From the NCBI RefSeq assembly GCF_001640025.1, contig NC_031672.1, forward strand, positions 2,108,001-2,172,000: a stretch of 64,000 bases of DNA, read 5' to 3'. The notes under the pieces are model-generated. The model did not search any database. It had not been told where the DNA came from and saw only the letters and a program-made list of their open reading frames with translations. A program made the position numbers and the translations under genes. This DNA comes from Sugiyamaella lignohabitans (lineage: Eukaryota > Ascomycota > Dipodascomycetes > Dipodascales > Trichomonascaceae). How positions within the stretch are numbered: position 1 is the stretch's first letter; each line of letters starts with the position of its first letter. Positions 7,684-18,463 of the stretch are shown here, piece after piece.

Positions 7684-10680
7684 CTATGTAGCGGTGGCGA
7701 GTGTTTGCACGACTTTGGTGAGGACCGTGCCAACTTCGTCGGGTGGACAGACTGCTCCGTCTGAGAGCGGGACGATCGAGGGGTGTGAGAACCGCTCTTT
7801 CCAGATGCCAGCTGTTTTTAGGGGCGAGGCCCAGTCTGGTTCGGGGACAGATGTAGCGGTATCGGCGAGCTCTTTGACGTAGACAACGTCGGTTTTGTGT
7901 CTTTTCATGAGTCGAAGTTCGAGACTGGTCCGGCGATTGGGGAACATTATACGGATATCAACCACCGAACGTGCGACTATGAGAACCCGGACAGGAGAGG
8001 TCTGTTCGAGCTGTTTGAGGGATTGGTAGATGGGAAGTGATGTTCGCAGCAGCCACACAACAGGGAGTAGCCCTCGTTCGTCTAATAGAGCCTGTAAATG
8101 AGGTGCTACAATGTTATGAGGACTGTTGGAACTCAGTTTGAAGGTAATTTTGGGCGGTGTAGTACTGTCAACCGGATCACTGTCGTGGAGAAGAACAGTG
8201 GCCGTCAGGTCGGGTCCATATTCGAAAGAGATCTTCGTCATCGACGCTTCACGCAGTTGAAGTGACATGGACTTGATAAGCTCAACATAGCTCACCATTC
8301 GCTCGATTTTTGATAGTTTAGAGACCACAGTCGAGATGAATTTACCCTCTTCAGTCGACAGGGGAATGTGAAGAAGAAACCGGCCAGTAGACGGGTCGAT
8401 ATTCACACTGCCAGTTGCCGAGACTGTTTGAGATGAACTCGTTGGGTCAACTGTGACTGAAGAAGAAGATGTGGTGGTAGGGTCTGCTGGTTCAGATGTG
8501 TCAAGAATAGGATCGAATGAGAGTGGGTTCTTAGTTCGTCCTTGAAGAACAGCTACACCCTTCGTAGGGTCTAATACAATCAAGAGAGAAGAATGAGCCC
8601 ATGAGTTTTTGGTTAATGTGCTGAGATTAACAAGAATAGCCGGCCGTTTATTTCCAGAGTCGTCGGTACCCTGTAGCAAGCTGTACTTGGCCTTTTTGCT
8701 GTCGAGATCATGACAAATGCCATTTATCATGAAACGTGAAGTGATGAATTTGGACAACTGGTCAAATAGACGGTAGTCTGGAACGGCCAGAGCATCTTCT
8801 AGGTTGACGTTTAATGTTTCGAGGAACAGCACAGTCCATAGTTTGTCTTTAGACTCAAGTCGACTCATGTACCATTTGGGATGTCTGTTGCGTCCCAGTG
8901 ACACAAGTAAAAACCAAGATGGAGCCCATTGGGGCAGTCGAAGTGGGAAAACACTCACGGTATTAGGATCCTTGTCGTAAAAGTGACGTTTCATGTCATC
9001 AGATGAGATATTAATGTTGTTATTAGCGACCCAGCCAGCGGCTTTAGCGCGTTGTGTAATTTCTTCTTGTAGAGAGATGTATCGTAGTTTGAAAAAGATG
9101 TCAGGACCCTGGCTCACTACATCAGCAAGCTCATTGAGGTTCTTTTCGGCCGAAAGAATAAGTTGTGTAGGTGTTTGAAGCACGCATTTACCTCCTAATG
9201 GGTCAATTGAAAAGGTGATGTATTTTAATCCACACAGTTGGATCTTGATCTTGTCTGGAGACAACACCACGACAGATGCAGTCTCAGACTGGTCTTCACT
9301 TCGATCAGTAGTATTGGCAGGTCCACTCGAAGCACTGACGTCGTTACTTTGATTGGTGTTATGCCCAGATGCAGTAGAAATGCCCGTGCTGCTCACATTG
9401 CCAGCTCCAGATCTGCTAGATGTTGTTAATCCAGAACTACTATCAGCCTCTTCGAGAGCATTGTAAATGTGTTCAATGATATAATGAATATGAAGAGAAA
9501 TGATCTCGTTTAGCAGTGCCTCGACATTCAGATCATATTGGCCAAAAGAAGAAACCACAGGTGAGCTTTGAAGTAATGAATCGGCCACATCTCGACCCTC
9601 TCTTTGCCAACAGACCATGATTTTGTGTGCCTTAGAAAGACCAATGCGAATAATGTTTCTAGGCCCCGGTCTGCCAGTCCAGTAATTAACAATTAGCAGT
9701 GATTTATCAGGATAAAACTGGTGAGTAAGAACTCCACTCCAAAGACCCCGTTCTAAAGTAGCCAACTGATCATTAACAATGCTGAGTTTATAGTTCAAGG
9801 TAAACCGTAGAAGCCAATGGAAAACATCGGTCAAGGATTTCGTTTTATCAGCCAACATTGAATTAACAATCTTCTCCAATCTCGAGCTCACATTCAGAGG
9901 CGGTACAATCTTATTAGTGCCTTCAAAAGAGAACCGGAAATCAATAAAGAAAAACTGTGCATCTACACTATCATCGGCAACACCCAATCCCACTATAAAC
10001 GAATCACCAATAGTAAACTTGACCCTGCCATCGGAAATTTCATAATTCCTATACTCGCTAGGCAAGTCCTCACTCAAAGCCAGACGAATGGATAATAACA
10101 CATTCAAATCATGAAGCGTACTTAATACCAATTTTGGAGATAATGGTTTTAAAGGAACGAAATCATGATAGCCTTTTTGTAGAGGTTTACCGAATTTCAG
10201 CACTTCTAAAGCGGTTTCGATGTCTGGGTCTCTCATTTTCGCACCTCCCAGACCTCGTTCTATGGTGTAAAGCACGTTGACGACATTATTAAAACAGTTT
10301 TGTTGGCCTGTTAACCACGATACCACATCAATACACTGGGAAATATCTTTACTAACATTAGTCCATTTCGACAGAACATAGAGTTTTACAAACTCCCTTC
10401 GCGATTTGACCAGATAATCCAGCAGTCGGCGTTTTTTGGCGTGATCCGACTTGACTGACGGGAGGGTTTCCAAGACATTCTGCAATTCAGCATGTGAATG
10501 AATAGTCAGACTGGCAATTATCTGGGACAATGGGACATAATTCGAGGTGATATGAGGGATTTCAGGAGGGCCGGCCTGTTTATGATTGAGATTCTGGTCA
10601 ACGAGAGCATGGTCTGTTGAGTCGCCCGGGACAATGCCGTTCTTTTTGAGCGGCGAAACCACCGAATCCGGTTCAGTCAT
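7684..10680 (-). CDS. MED14: Mediator complex subunit 14 (Rgr1)
   Basis: Backbone subunit of the RNA polymerase II Mediator, joining head, middle and tail. 998 residues in a single exon. The N-terminal region is typical of Med14/Rgr1: VPLSQIIASLTIHSHAEL, then KKRRLLDYLVKSRREFVKLYVL, then WTNVSKDISQCIDVVSWL and KPLQKGYHDFVPLKPLSP. After that come long moderately conserved blocks (LARE..WTGRPGPRNIIRIGL-type) and a Ser/Thr-rich low-complexity insert near residues 430-480. The start is the ATG at 10680; six codons upstream remain open but begin with TTG. The protein is shorter than some Rgr1 orthologues but has both conserved halves. It is convergent with NDUFB9. Confidence 0.9.
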   Translation of the reverse strand: MTEPDSVVSPLKKNGIVPGDSTDHALVDQNLNHKQAGPPEIPHITSNYVPLSQIIASLTIHSHAELQNVLETLPSVKSDHAKKRRLLDYLVKSRREFVKLYVLSKWTNVSKDISQCIDVVSWLTGQQNCFNNVVNVLYTIERGLGGAKMRDPDIETALEVLKFGKPLQKGYHDFVPLKPLSPKLVLSTLHDLNVLLSIRLALSEDLPSEYRNYEISDGRVKFTIGDSFIVGLGVADDSVDAQFFFIDFRFSFEGTNKIVPPLNVSSRLEKIVNSMLADKTKSLTDVFHWLLRFTLNYKLSIVNDQLATLERGLWSGVLTHQFYPDKSLLIVNYWTGRPGPRNIIRIGLSKAHKIMVCWQREGRDVADSLLQSSPVVSSFGQYDLNVEALLNEIISLHIHYIIEHIYNALEEADSSSGLTTSSRSGAGNVSSTGISTASGHNTNQSNDVSASSGPANTTDRSEDQSETASVVVLSPDKIKIQLCGLKYITFSIDPLGGKCVLQTPTQLILSAEKNLNELADVVSQGPDIFFKLRYISLQEEITQRAKAAGWVANNNINISSDDMKRHFYDKDPNTVSVFPLRLPQWAPSWFLLVSLGRNRHPKWYMSRLESKDKLWTVLFLETLNVNLEDALAVPDYRLFDQLSKFITSRFMINGICHDLDSKKAKYSLLQGTDDSGNKRPAILVNLSTLTKNSWAHSSLLIVLDPTKGVAVLQGRTKNPLSFDPILDTSEPADPTTTSSSSVTVDPTSSSQTVSATGSVNIDPSTGRFLLHIPLSTEEGKFISTVVSKLSKIERMVSYVELIKSMSLQLREASMTKISFEYGPDLTATVLLHDSDPVDSTTPPKITFKLSSNSPHNIVAPHLQALLDERGLLPVVWLLRTSLPIYQSLKQLEQTSPVRVLIVARSVVDIRIMFPNRRTSLELRLMKRHKTDVVYVKELADTATSVPEPDWASPLKTAGIWKERFSHPSIVPLSDGAVCPPDEVGTVLTKVVQTLATAT

Positions 10681-12855
10681 TGGAATCAGTAATACCAACA
10701 GACAACTAAAAACCCCAACAGATCATACAAACGGCACCCAAAAATAAAATCAAAATACAATTTTCTGACCTAAACCGAACACAGCAGATTTAAATAAAAC
10801 AGTCGAAGATGACGAGAGAATGAATTCAGCCCAAAACAGATCAACGAGACCCAAAATAAGCCGGACGAGTAAGTTAATATCAAGCACAAAACCACAAATG
10901 CAAAAATCGAAGTTTAAAGAGACCTAGCCGGACAGATCTCAGAGTCGAGAGTTAGAGTATCGGCACGGAATGGGTTATCCGTTGTCGAAAAAGACCGTCG
11001 AAACTGCCAATTACAATAAAAAAACCCGCAATAAAAAACAAGCAAGCGATACCGCAGGCGATATACGCGCAAAAAAACTGTACAGTTGGACCCGTCCAAA
11101 CGAACAAGCGTGCAATAAACAAATACAAACCCACCTCAGCGGTAGACGACCAGCAATAACATTACCGAGCGAGCGCCATAGTAAATTAATGGTCATTTGG
11201 CGAACCGACTTGCATACAGCCGTGCCAAATAGCCGTGCCGCATCTCATCCCACCACCACCACCCCCAGCGGCATCCTCTCGGATCCCTCCCTCACCTCCT
11301 CATCTTTTCCGAAACACTCCACGGTCCCAGCAATCTCCTGCGAAGCAGGAGCCACGGGGTCTGGGGCGGAGCCCCAGCCGCCGGAGGCCGGGCCAGGAGT
11401 GGGGGTGTGCCTCCGGCGGCTGGGGCTGCGCCCCAGACCCCGCGGCTCCTCTCGCTTCGCTCGAGTCGGTGCGTGTGGGGTGTGTGGAGGTTGGGGAGGT
11501 GGGCAGGAGGAGGAGTGGGTGGGAGGAGGGGGGAGAGTTGGTGGACCCTGGATGGACAGGGGCGTGCGGCTATGGGGTTTTAAAGTTACACTGCAGGGGA
11601 GGTGACAGATAGGGGATGCGGGGCTGGTGATTTAACATGGAGGCCCTAAACCTGTAATTAATTTCGAGATTACTGGAGTGTCTCAGAGGAGTTGTTGATA
11701 GAGTTCATTGTGCAATTGAGACGGATGTCGTGTGCTGCGGCGTAGAGACAAACTGACCAGCTCGAAACACGCCTTGGATTTCAGCCACCAGGTTTTTTTA
11801 AACGCCTGTATCTGCCAGCAGGATCCACCAATGCTGGTATCAGCACCAGCCACCAGATTACCTCGTTGAGTGCCGTAGATTACAAACCTTTTTGGGAACT
11901 GATTGAGATAAGGAGTTGTAGAGACCTCGAGAATTGGTTACTGGAGCTCTTGAATGATTTTTTTGGTTTATTTATGGATTTTTTTGTGCTCATTTTGTTG
12001 TCAATTTATAGACAGCCCTACAGCATATATCAGTAGAGTTACCCCACTGTGCATATTACATTTGATACACATATTATAAGAGCAGGTGTGGCTTTCTCAC
12101 TGAGTAGTTTTACTGTCGCTGACCTGACAGACAATTTTGTTTTTTCTTTGGTCTGTGACCCTGGTTGAGTTTTTTTGTTTTTGGTAGAGTTGATTGTTAA
12201 GAGTCGGTTGTTGGAGTATTGGCTGCCATTTCATCAACAGTAGCGAGCAGTAATCTTCCTTGCTTTTTCAGTATGCACAACAAACCGAAGTAATAAAATC
12301 CAGATATTATACTGCATCACTGAGGGAATCGTCAGCTTTATCAACCCAACTTTTTATTAACTCCAACGTTCATACGATAGATATTGTTTGAACTAGCAAA
12401 TACAGAAAGAGATTTTAGGGCCAATAGTGCTAGATTCAATTGTCAAATCAGATTGTGAAGTCGACTGGTCACTGGCATATCAGTGCCTGCTATAGATCAT
12501 TTGCAGCCATTGTGAGCGATATATTATCTCATCACCTCGATCTCTCTCCGATTCACGCGTGGATCTCTTTGATCTGATCTCGGTTTGTATGGCGTTCAGT
12601 GGTGATATATTATTTATTTCGACAGTGTGTCGACTTCTAAATCATTCCTGGACAACATATTTGTCAAGTATCCATTGAACCGGGTCATCGCGTCCTCTTA
12701 CGTGAGGTATATTTCATTTGACATCCGAACATCGCTACTAGAGCTCTTCGTATCACAGGTTTAACTTTTTCACCACGTTCTTCTATTAGTCAGTCGTATT
12801 TGTTAGTTCTGGATCGGGTGCCATCCCGTGTATCCAATCTAACCTCACCCTTCTC
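10681..12855. other. Long divergent intergenic region, MED14 / PRR1-like kinase
   Basis: 2.2 kb. The MED14 side is A-rich. The middle holds the everted palindromic pair (11335-11468). The last 1.2 kb before the kinase is T-rich, with many short pyrimidine tracts, and looks like a long promoter and leader. I see no gene. Confidence 0.6.
11335..11468. repeat. GC palindromic element, everted pair
   Basis: A reverse arm (11335-11388) comes first and a forward arm (11408-11468) second, so the GCCTCC ends face each other and the tip hairpins point outwards. This is the opposite of every other pair in the window. The tips are CTCCTG/CAGGAG and TCTCG/CTCGAG. Confidence 0.93.
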
Positions 12856-15800
12856 ATGTCGAACGTTCACTATAGTGGTACTGGGGCCTATGAACGGCAA
12901 AAGAATCCACCACTGACCCAGTCAGACTTGAATTCAGATAATGCCACGAAAGTTGAAAGTAGTGGAAGCGCTGAGAGTGCTGGGAGCACTCTCAGCATTG
13001 ACGGCACTGACAGCAGTGTAGAACGAGATAGCCATAGTTCAAGCGCTCATGATGGTACAGGTACGGGTTCCACTGTCGATACTACTGGTCAGTTTCTAAG
13101 TAATGTTTCTGGAAAACACGAAATGGACACTGCTGAGCCTGTTTCTGATGTTGAGATGGATGAAGCAGATGATACCAGCTCTATTCAATCAACTCCTCCA
13201 TCATACAGTACCAACAAATTTGTGTCTGATTCGATAACAGCCAACTCTGGGTCTGATCCGCTTTCAAACCTCATTTCGTCATTATCTACCGATTCATCAC
13301 CCATAGCCCCGTTTCCAGGTCGAGGTCCTGCACCAACAAACCCCATAATACCTACAACTGTGCCGCCAAGCACTCTTGGAGAAGACACCAACCTGTCTCA
13401 TACTGTTAACCAGATTCCCATACAATACTCTAATGAACCCAACATTGTCTTTACCTCTTCATCTCAATCTTCTGATAATACTAATAACTATGCAGGAAAA
13501 AAATCTGTTCGAGAACCGCTCAAACTGCAGATTCCTCCAACCTCATCCACCTCATCCTACCCATCATCCTCTACATCATCATATTGGGACCAACAGTTAG
13601 CCAGTCCATTTGAAGTGGTACCTTTTCCATCGCCATTAATTGGTCCTTCGGAAGGTGAAGACTATGATTCAATGGCCCTCTTTCGTGCCTTTAATGGCAG
13701 AAGCTCACCCATGTCAGCAACTGTATCAAGAGCTTCTTCTATTCGTAGACCGACAAGTATGTCTCCACAAGATAAATTGTCTATATCCAGCCCTTCTCCA
13801 ATTGCTCCCATAACAATTGCAGCCGCTAGTGCTGCCCTGTCGTCACTAAAACGACAGCAGTCGTTGTCAAAGGGCCAGCTGTCGTCATCGATACAATCAC
13901 AAGACGGACTAATCCCGTCAGCTACAATCAACACACCAAGTACCCCTCGTGAGAAGCGTATAGTGAGTGAATACGTACCTGTAGCGAATAACCCAGCCAA
14001 CAACATCTTACCGCCGCGACTACCTGGAATCCTAGCTGACAAACCAAGTCGACTGCTTCCACCAGCAGATATGACGTCTTCTCTTACTGGTACTCTTCTC
14101 CCACAACCACCGCATCAGTCGCCAATTCCACTTCCTTTATACACGACCCACGGAGACCAGCCAATAATTATAAAGAAACGAGATGACCAGCAACAGCAGG
14201 ATAATGTTAACAGATCTCGTTCAAACAGTGATCTTAAAACTCCACCTCTTCGTCCTCTATACGGTCGTTCATCTTCGAGCGAGCATGTCCGTCTTATCGA
14301 AAAACTTCACCGAGAACGGATTCCGAACCTTGCTCTTCATACGGCCACTAGTTCCTCTAGTTCGTCGGGCCAAAGTTCAAATTTGAATGCTGGCTCTGGA
14401 CTTGTGAGTTTGTTGCCAACAAGTTATGAAAAAACGAGTCCTCTTTCAAAGTCATCTTCCACTGCTTCTGAGGCAAGCCGTCTTTATTCATCTGCCTCTT
14501 CAACCTCTAGTCAAGAACTTGATCGTGACGTAGACTCTGAGGAAACAATTAGCACGGTGGGTCATAAACAACGTACTTCAGAAGTGAAAATCGAAGACAC
14601 GACATCAACCGGAACCAAAGAGACAACTTTAACTGTTCCGAACCAACTTTCAGAAACTGTTACCAGTCCACCAGCAACTGGAAGAATTTATGAAGCATAT
14701 GATATCAAGAAAAGAAGGTCGACTTGGCGAGAAATATCGCTACTTGGTCGAGGAGCTTTCAGCAGGGTCGTGCTTGCGAAGCCCGTTGAACGATTTGTCA
14801 TTCCCTCTTACCGTGAGAAAGTCGACTCAATTCTTGTGGCCATCAAAATTGTAGAGCTCGGAGCTGCTGGAGGAGGATCCCGCGAACGGATCGAGTCTGG
14901 TCTTGGCAGAGAAATCGAAATATTAAAGGTTTGTATACCATCATTATTATCTTAACCCTGTATGGAACTAACTGTGAACTATAGACTGTGAACCACCCAT
15001 CCCTGATATCACTCTATGGGTTTAATATGGACCAAAGCAAGGCGCTGATGGTATTATCCTACTGTCGCGGAGGAGATTTATTTGATCTCGCAGCCAAGCA
15101 CCGAGACAAGCTGCGACCACAGATGGTGCGTCGAATCTTCGCCGAGCTGGTCAATGCCGTAGCGTACCTCCACAACAACAACATAGTCCACCGAGACATC
15201 AAACTGGAAAGTAAGTTCTACAGTTCTCGCCACGACTCGACTCGAGCGCAGCGAGAGGAGCAGCGGGGTCTGGGGCGGAGCCCCAGCCGCCGGAGGCAGG
15301 ACCCCCAAAACCAGGACCTAACAAATCCCAGATGTGCTGTTGAACATGCCAGTTGAAGAACTGCTGTCGCTGGACGACCCAGCACACTATAAACGGCCTC
15401 TGGCTACCTTGACAGATCTCGGTCTGTCGAGAAAGATCGATCCCGAGAACCCTCAACTTGTGACGAGATGTGGGTCGGAAGACTACGTACCGCCAGAGCT
15501 GCTGATGGGCCAGCCATATGACGGGAGACAGACAGACTCATGGGCTCTTGGAGTGCTGCTTTACGCTGTAATGGAAGGACGCCTGCCTTTTGACCCGCCG
15601 AAGAACGTGGGTGGAGGACGGTCGCGAGGACGGACCGCGCATAGAATCGCCCGTGTCGAGTGGTCGTGGATCGCGTTTAAAAACGATCCACCCCAGGAGA
15701 AGCTGCCATACAGCGAGGAATGGGTCGGCGGAATGGAAATTGTTGAGGGGTGTCTACAAAAGCGAGACCTCCGTTTGCGAGCAGTGGATATAGCCGAGAT

Positions 15801-15882
15801 GCCCTGGGTCAAAAAAGCAGTCTGCGAACTCGAACGCAGCGATTTATTGCCCGTCAGCGACATCTTCGTTGACGGTGACTAA
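12856..15882 (+). CDS. Ser/Thr protein kinase, Prr1-like
   Basis: Three exons: 12856-14928, 14985-15210 and 15332-15882, encoding 949 residues. The N-terminal 610 or so residues are Ser/Thr/Pro-rich and disordered. The kinase domain spans about residues 620-915: glycine loop LLGRGAFSRVVLAK, VAIKIVEL lysine, catalytic HRDIKLEN (split across intron 2), DLG in place of DFG in TDLGLSRK, GSEDYVPPELLMGQPYDGR activation and APE-like region, then DSWALGVLLYAVMEGRLPFDPP. The C-lobe resembles yeast Prr1 (YKL116C), a kinase that dampens pheromone MAPK signalling; that orthology is inferred. Intron 1 (56 nt) has AACTAAC 12 nt before its AG. Intron 2 (121 nt) contains a palindromic element, with CCTAAC 9 nt before its AG. 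It converges on YTH1. Confidence 0.88.
15236..15298 (-). repeat. GC palindromic element, solo arm inside a kinase-gene intron
   Basis: Reverse arm with core GCGCAGC. It occupies about half of the 121-nt second intron of the Prr1-like gene, leaving the 5' splice site, branch site and AG outside the element. Confidence 0.95.
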
Positions 15883-15996
15883 GGCTGACAACGATACCCT
15901 CTGGCTACGAGGACTTGATGATGTGATGAATATAATGATGTGTACTATGAATTACTAACTAGAAACTAATTACTCTTTTGATATACGAACGGGACC

Positions 15997-16052
15997 TGCC
16001 TCCGGCGGCTGGGGCTCCGCCCCAGACCCTGGTTGCTCCTGCTTCGCAGGAG
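15997..16052 (+). repeat. GC palindromic element, solo arm
   Basis: Forward arm with tip CTCCTG-CTTCG-CAGGAG, between the convergent kinase gene and YTH1, 114 bases after the kinase stop. Confidence 0.95.
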
Positions 16053-16290
16053 ATTCCGGACGGGATATAGACTGGGGTCCGTGTCAGGATCAAAATTTAC
16101 CGTCACGGACAGTGAAGTTCTGAATTCTGCTTCATCAGATTCACTCCTTTCAACAGGAATGGACAGCTCTAAAGTGTATTGGACTGAGCCCATACACTTT
16201 CACCAGATATACACTAGAACATACGCAAAATCATCGTATTAATAAATAAATTACATCAATCTATGCAGAGAACCTAACAGAACAGAGCAC

Positions 16291-16999
16291 TCACTGCCGT
16301 TTCCAGCTCGGCAGTGGGTCGTATTCTTTAGCAATCCGCATGTCGTCCGTAATACCCACAAATCGTGGATGGCCCATACTACAAGTAGGACCTTCGGGAC
16401 AGAATCCTGTCAGGTATTTAGGACAGAAAACCCTGGTAACGTGCCTTCGAGGACACTCGGGACCCAGTCTACAGAAACCACGGTCGTAATTAGGACATGG
16501 CGGGATCTTGCTCTGTGGATCAATATGAAGATAGAGACAATCGGGTGATTGTGTACAGTATCCATTTCTGAAAAGCCTGTTAGTAACTGATCTGATCATT
16601 CTCTGTGATGGCAGCCATGCCTCCGGCGGCAACCTCGAGCTTCGCTCGAGGAGTTCTGCCATGATTATCTCATCATCTCTTGTGAAGATAGTGTCTCGGT
16701 ACTTACTTAGAAAAGAACGTGCACTCGGGCATCTTTCTTAAATTGTATTCGTGGAGAAACTCACAGGCATCTCCCTTTTTACAAAGACCTCTCAGCCAAT
16801 GCTTACAAACAATCTTGTTTGAATAGTTGGGTAGAATGTGTTTGTCTGGACATGTCTTGCCTCGTGGACATTGACCCGCCGCGAAATATCGGCAAATGGG
16901 AGCATTAGGGTCAATTCCAAATCGAAACTCATCCTTCAGGAACTTATCGAACTTGAACTTCACGTCCGAAGTATCTGGGTGCACGATATCTACCGGCAT
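16291..16999 (-). CDS. YTH1: mRNA cleavage and polyadenylation factor Yth1 (CPSF30)
   Basis: Subunit of the nuclear cleavage and polyadenylation factor that recognises the poly(A) signal region of pre-mRNA. Two exons on the minus strand: 16707-16999 and 16291-16567, encoding 189 residues. It has five consecutive CCCH zinc fingers: CRYFAAGQC.., CKHWLRGLC.., CTFFSKNGYC.., CPNYDRGFC.. and CPKYLTGFC... The intron (139 nt, GTAAGT to TTTTCAG, TACTAAC 11 nt before the AG) interrupts finger 3 between FFSK and NGYC. Slightly shorter than the 208-residue S. cerevisiae protein. The intron holds a cut-down palindromic element. Confidence 0.95.
16618..16653 (+). repeat. Internally deleted GC palindromic element in the YTH1 intron
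   Basis: Only the GCCTCCGGCGGC end and a perfect tip hairpin CTCGAG-CTTCG-CTCGAG remain. The middle hairpin is missing, leaving about 36 bp. Confidence 0.85.
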
Positions 17000-17179
17000 C
17001 TTGTGCTATATTTCAGTCCAAGTTGTTCTGATGTTCTATCTTCCTACTCTCCTCCTATATATACATCTATATATGCGTGAGGCGCTGAGCCCATTACTAA
17101 GCGGCTCAAAAAGGGTCACATGACTGCTCTGCTTTATCAGCGTCGATCATTCGAATCAGGAGACTTCAGGGGTCGGTTC

Positions 17180-17254
17180 TGCCTCCGGCGGCTGGGGCTC
17201 TGCCCCAGACCCCGTGGCTCTGCCCCAGACCCCGTGGCTCCTGCTTCGCAGGAG
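17180..17254 (+). repeat. GC palindromic element with internal 20-bp duplication
   Basis: Forward arm in which the 20-bp segment between the middle and tip hairpins (TGCCCCAGACC.. to ..GTGGCTC) is repeated in tandem. Tip CTCCTG-CTTCG-CAGGAG. It lies between the YTH1 start and the RHB1 end. Confidence 0.93.
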
Positions 17255-17497
17255 TTACTCCGGGTGTCGAGGTCACTGTTGTACTCTGAATTATGTCTCA
17301 CAAAAGCCAAAAAATGAAAAAATTTCACCTCAGAGTGAAGTGTCAAATTCTGTTCCAGGGTAGAACAAAAAACGGCCTTTCAGCGATTATTGAAACAAAT
17401 CTAGTTGAATTTATTCAGTTTCATTACATTACATACTCATTATCAGTCATAACATCGCGAAACGCGCAAGTAATTACAGCCCCGTCCATCTTCATCA

Positions 17498-18463
17498 TCA
17501 TTGCACAGTACAGCTGCTTGTCGTCTCTTGAACGGGGTTCTGCTGTCTCTCAATTTCTGCTAATAAAAGCTCAAATGCTCGATCTGGCCCTAGTTAGTAC
17601 CCACAATCTCTACGGGAACACTTCTGCCTCCGGCGGCTGGGGCTCCGCCCCAGACCTCGCTGCTCCTCTCGCTGCGCTCGAGTCGAGCTTGGATAGTGCA
17701 GCAGCATTTTAAAGACGACAAAGCTACTTACTGACGTTCTCGTTGTGCCGAGCCGACGCCTCGACAAACCCGCAACCGAGATCTTTCGCGAGCTTGCGGC
17801 CCTCTTCCTCGCTGACCTGTCGCTGGATATGCAAATCTGACTTGTTTCCCACAATCACCGCTGGCACTTTATCCGTCCCCTACTCTCGTTAGTCACCACA
17901 TCCTCCAGGGCATACCGACGCAACGACTCGAGCGCAGCGAGAGGAGCAACCAAGGTCTGGGGCGGAGCCCCAGCCGCCGGAGGCACACCCCTCTCCCCCA
18001 GAACACTTACCATGTTATTGAGAATCTTGTCGAGCACGATGCGGATCATTTCGAACGTCGACCGCGATGCCACTGAGTACACTAACAGGTACCCGTGGAT
18101 GCCAATCAGATGTTTCTGGTTGATGATGCTGAACTCGTCCTGGCCGGCGGTGTCGAGGATCTCTATCGAGAACTCCTGGCCCCGGTATCGAATGGTTTTC
18201 GAGAACTGGTTCTCAATGGTCGGGTAATAACTCTCTACAAAGTGGTCTTCCACGTACTGCAGTGTCATCGACGACTTGCCTGTGTAAAGCGGTTAGTGGG
18301 TACAAACGGGGGTGGGGTGTGCCTCCGGCGGCTGGGGCTCCGCCCCAGACCCTGGTTGCTCCTCGAGCTTCGCTCGAGGAGATGCTTGGGGAAGGCCATT
18401 TCACTTACCTACGGCTCGGGATCCGACGACCGCTACTTTTCGCACTCGGGGTGGTCCTGCCAT
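17498..18463 (-). CDS. RHB1: Rheb-family small GTPase Rhb1
   Basis: Ras-superfamily GTPase of the Rheb branch, which acts on TORC1 and amino-acid uptake in fungi. Four exons on the minus strand: 18409-18463, 18011-18279, 17732-17879 and 17498-17583, encoding 185 residues. P-loop GSRAVGKSS has Arg where Ras has Gly12, and switch II DTAGQDE has Asp; both are Rheb hallmarks. Base-binding motif NKSD and the SA motif (EASA) follow. The C-terminus CTVQ is a CaaX box predicted to be farnesylated. All three introns (129, 131 and 148 nt) start GTAAGT and have CTAAC 8-12 nt before the AG. Each contains one solo palindromic arm. The 3' AG of intron 3 was taken as the CCAG, not the TAG immediately after the branch site; it restores NENVNRAFELL. 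Confidence 0.95.
17625..17684 (+). repeat. GC palindromic element in RHB1 intron 3
   Basis: Forward arm (reverse relative to the gene) with core GCGCAGC on its complement, inside the intron at 17584-17731. Confidence 0.95.
17924..17985 (-). repeat. GC palindromic element in RHB1 intron 2
   Basis: Reverse arm (forward relative to the gene) with core GCGCAGC, inside the intron at 17880-18010. Confidence 0.95.
18320..18381 (+). repeat. GC palindromic element in RHB1 intron 1
   Basis: Forward arm with the perfect tip CTCGAG-CTTCG-CTCGAG, inside the intron at 18280-18408. Confidence 0.95.
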
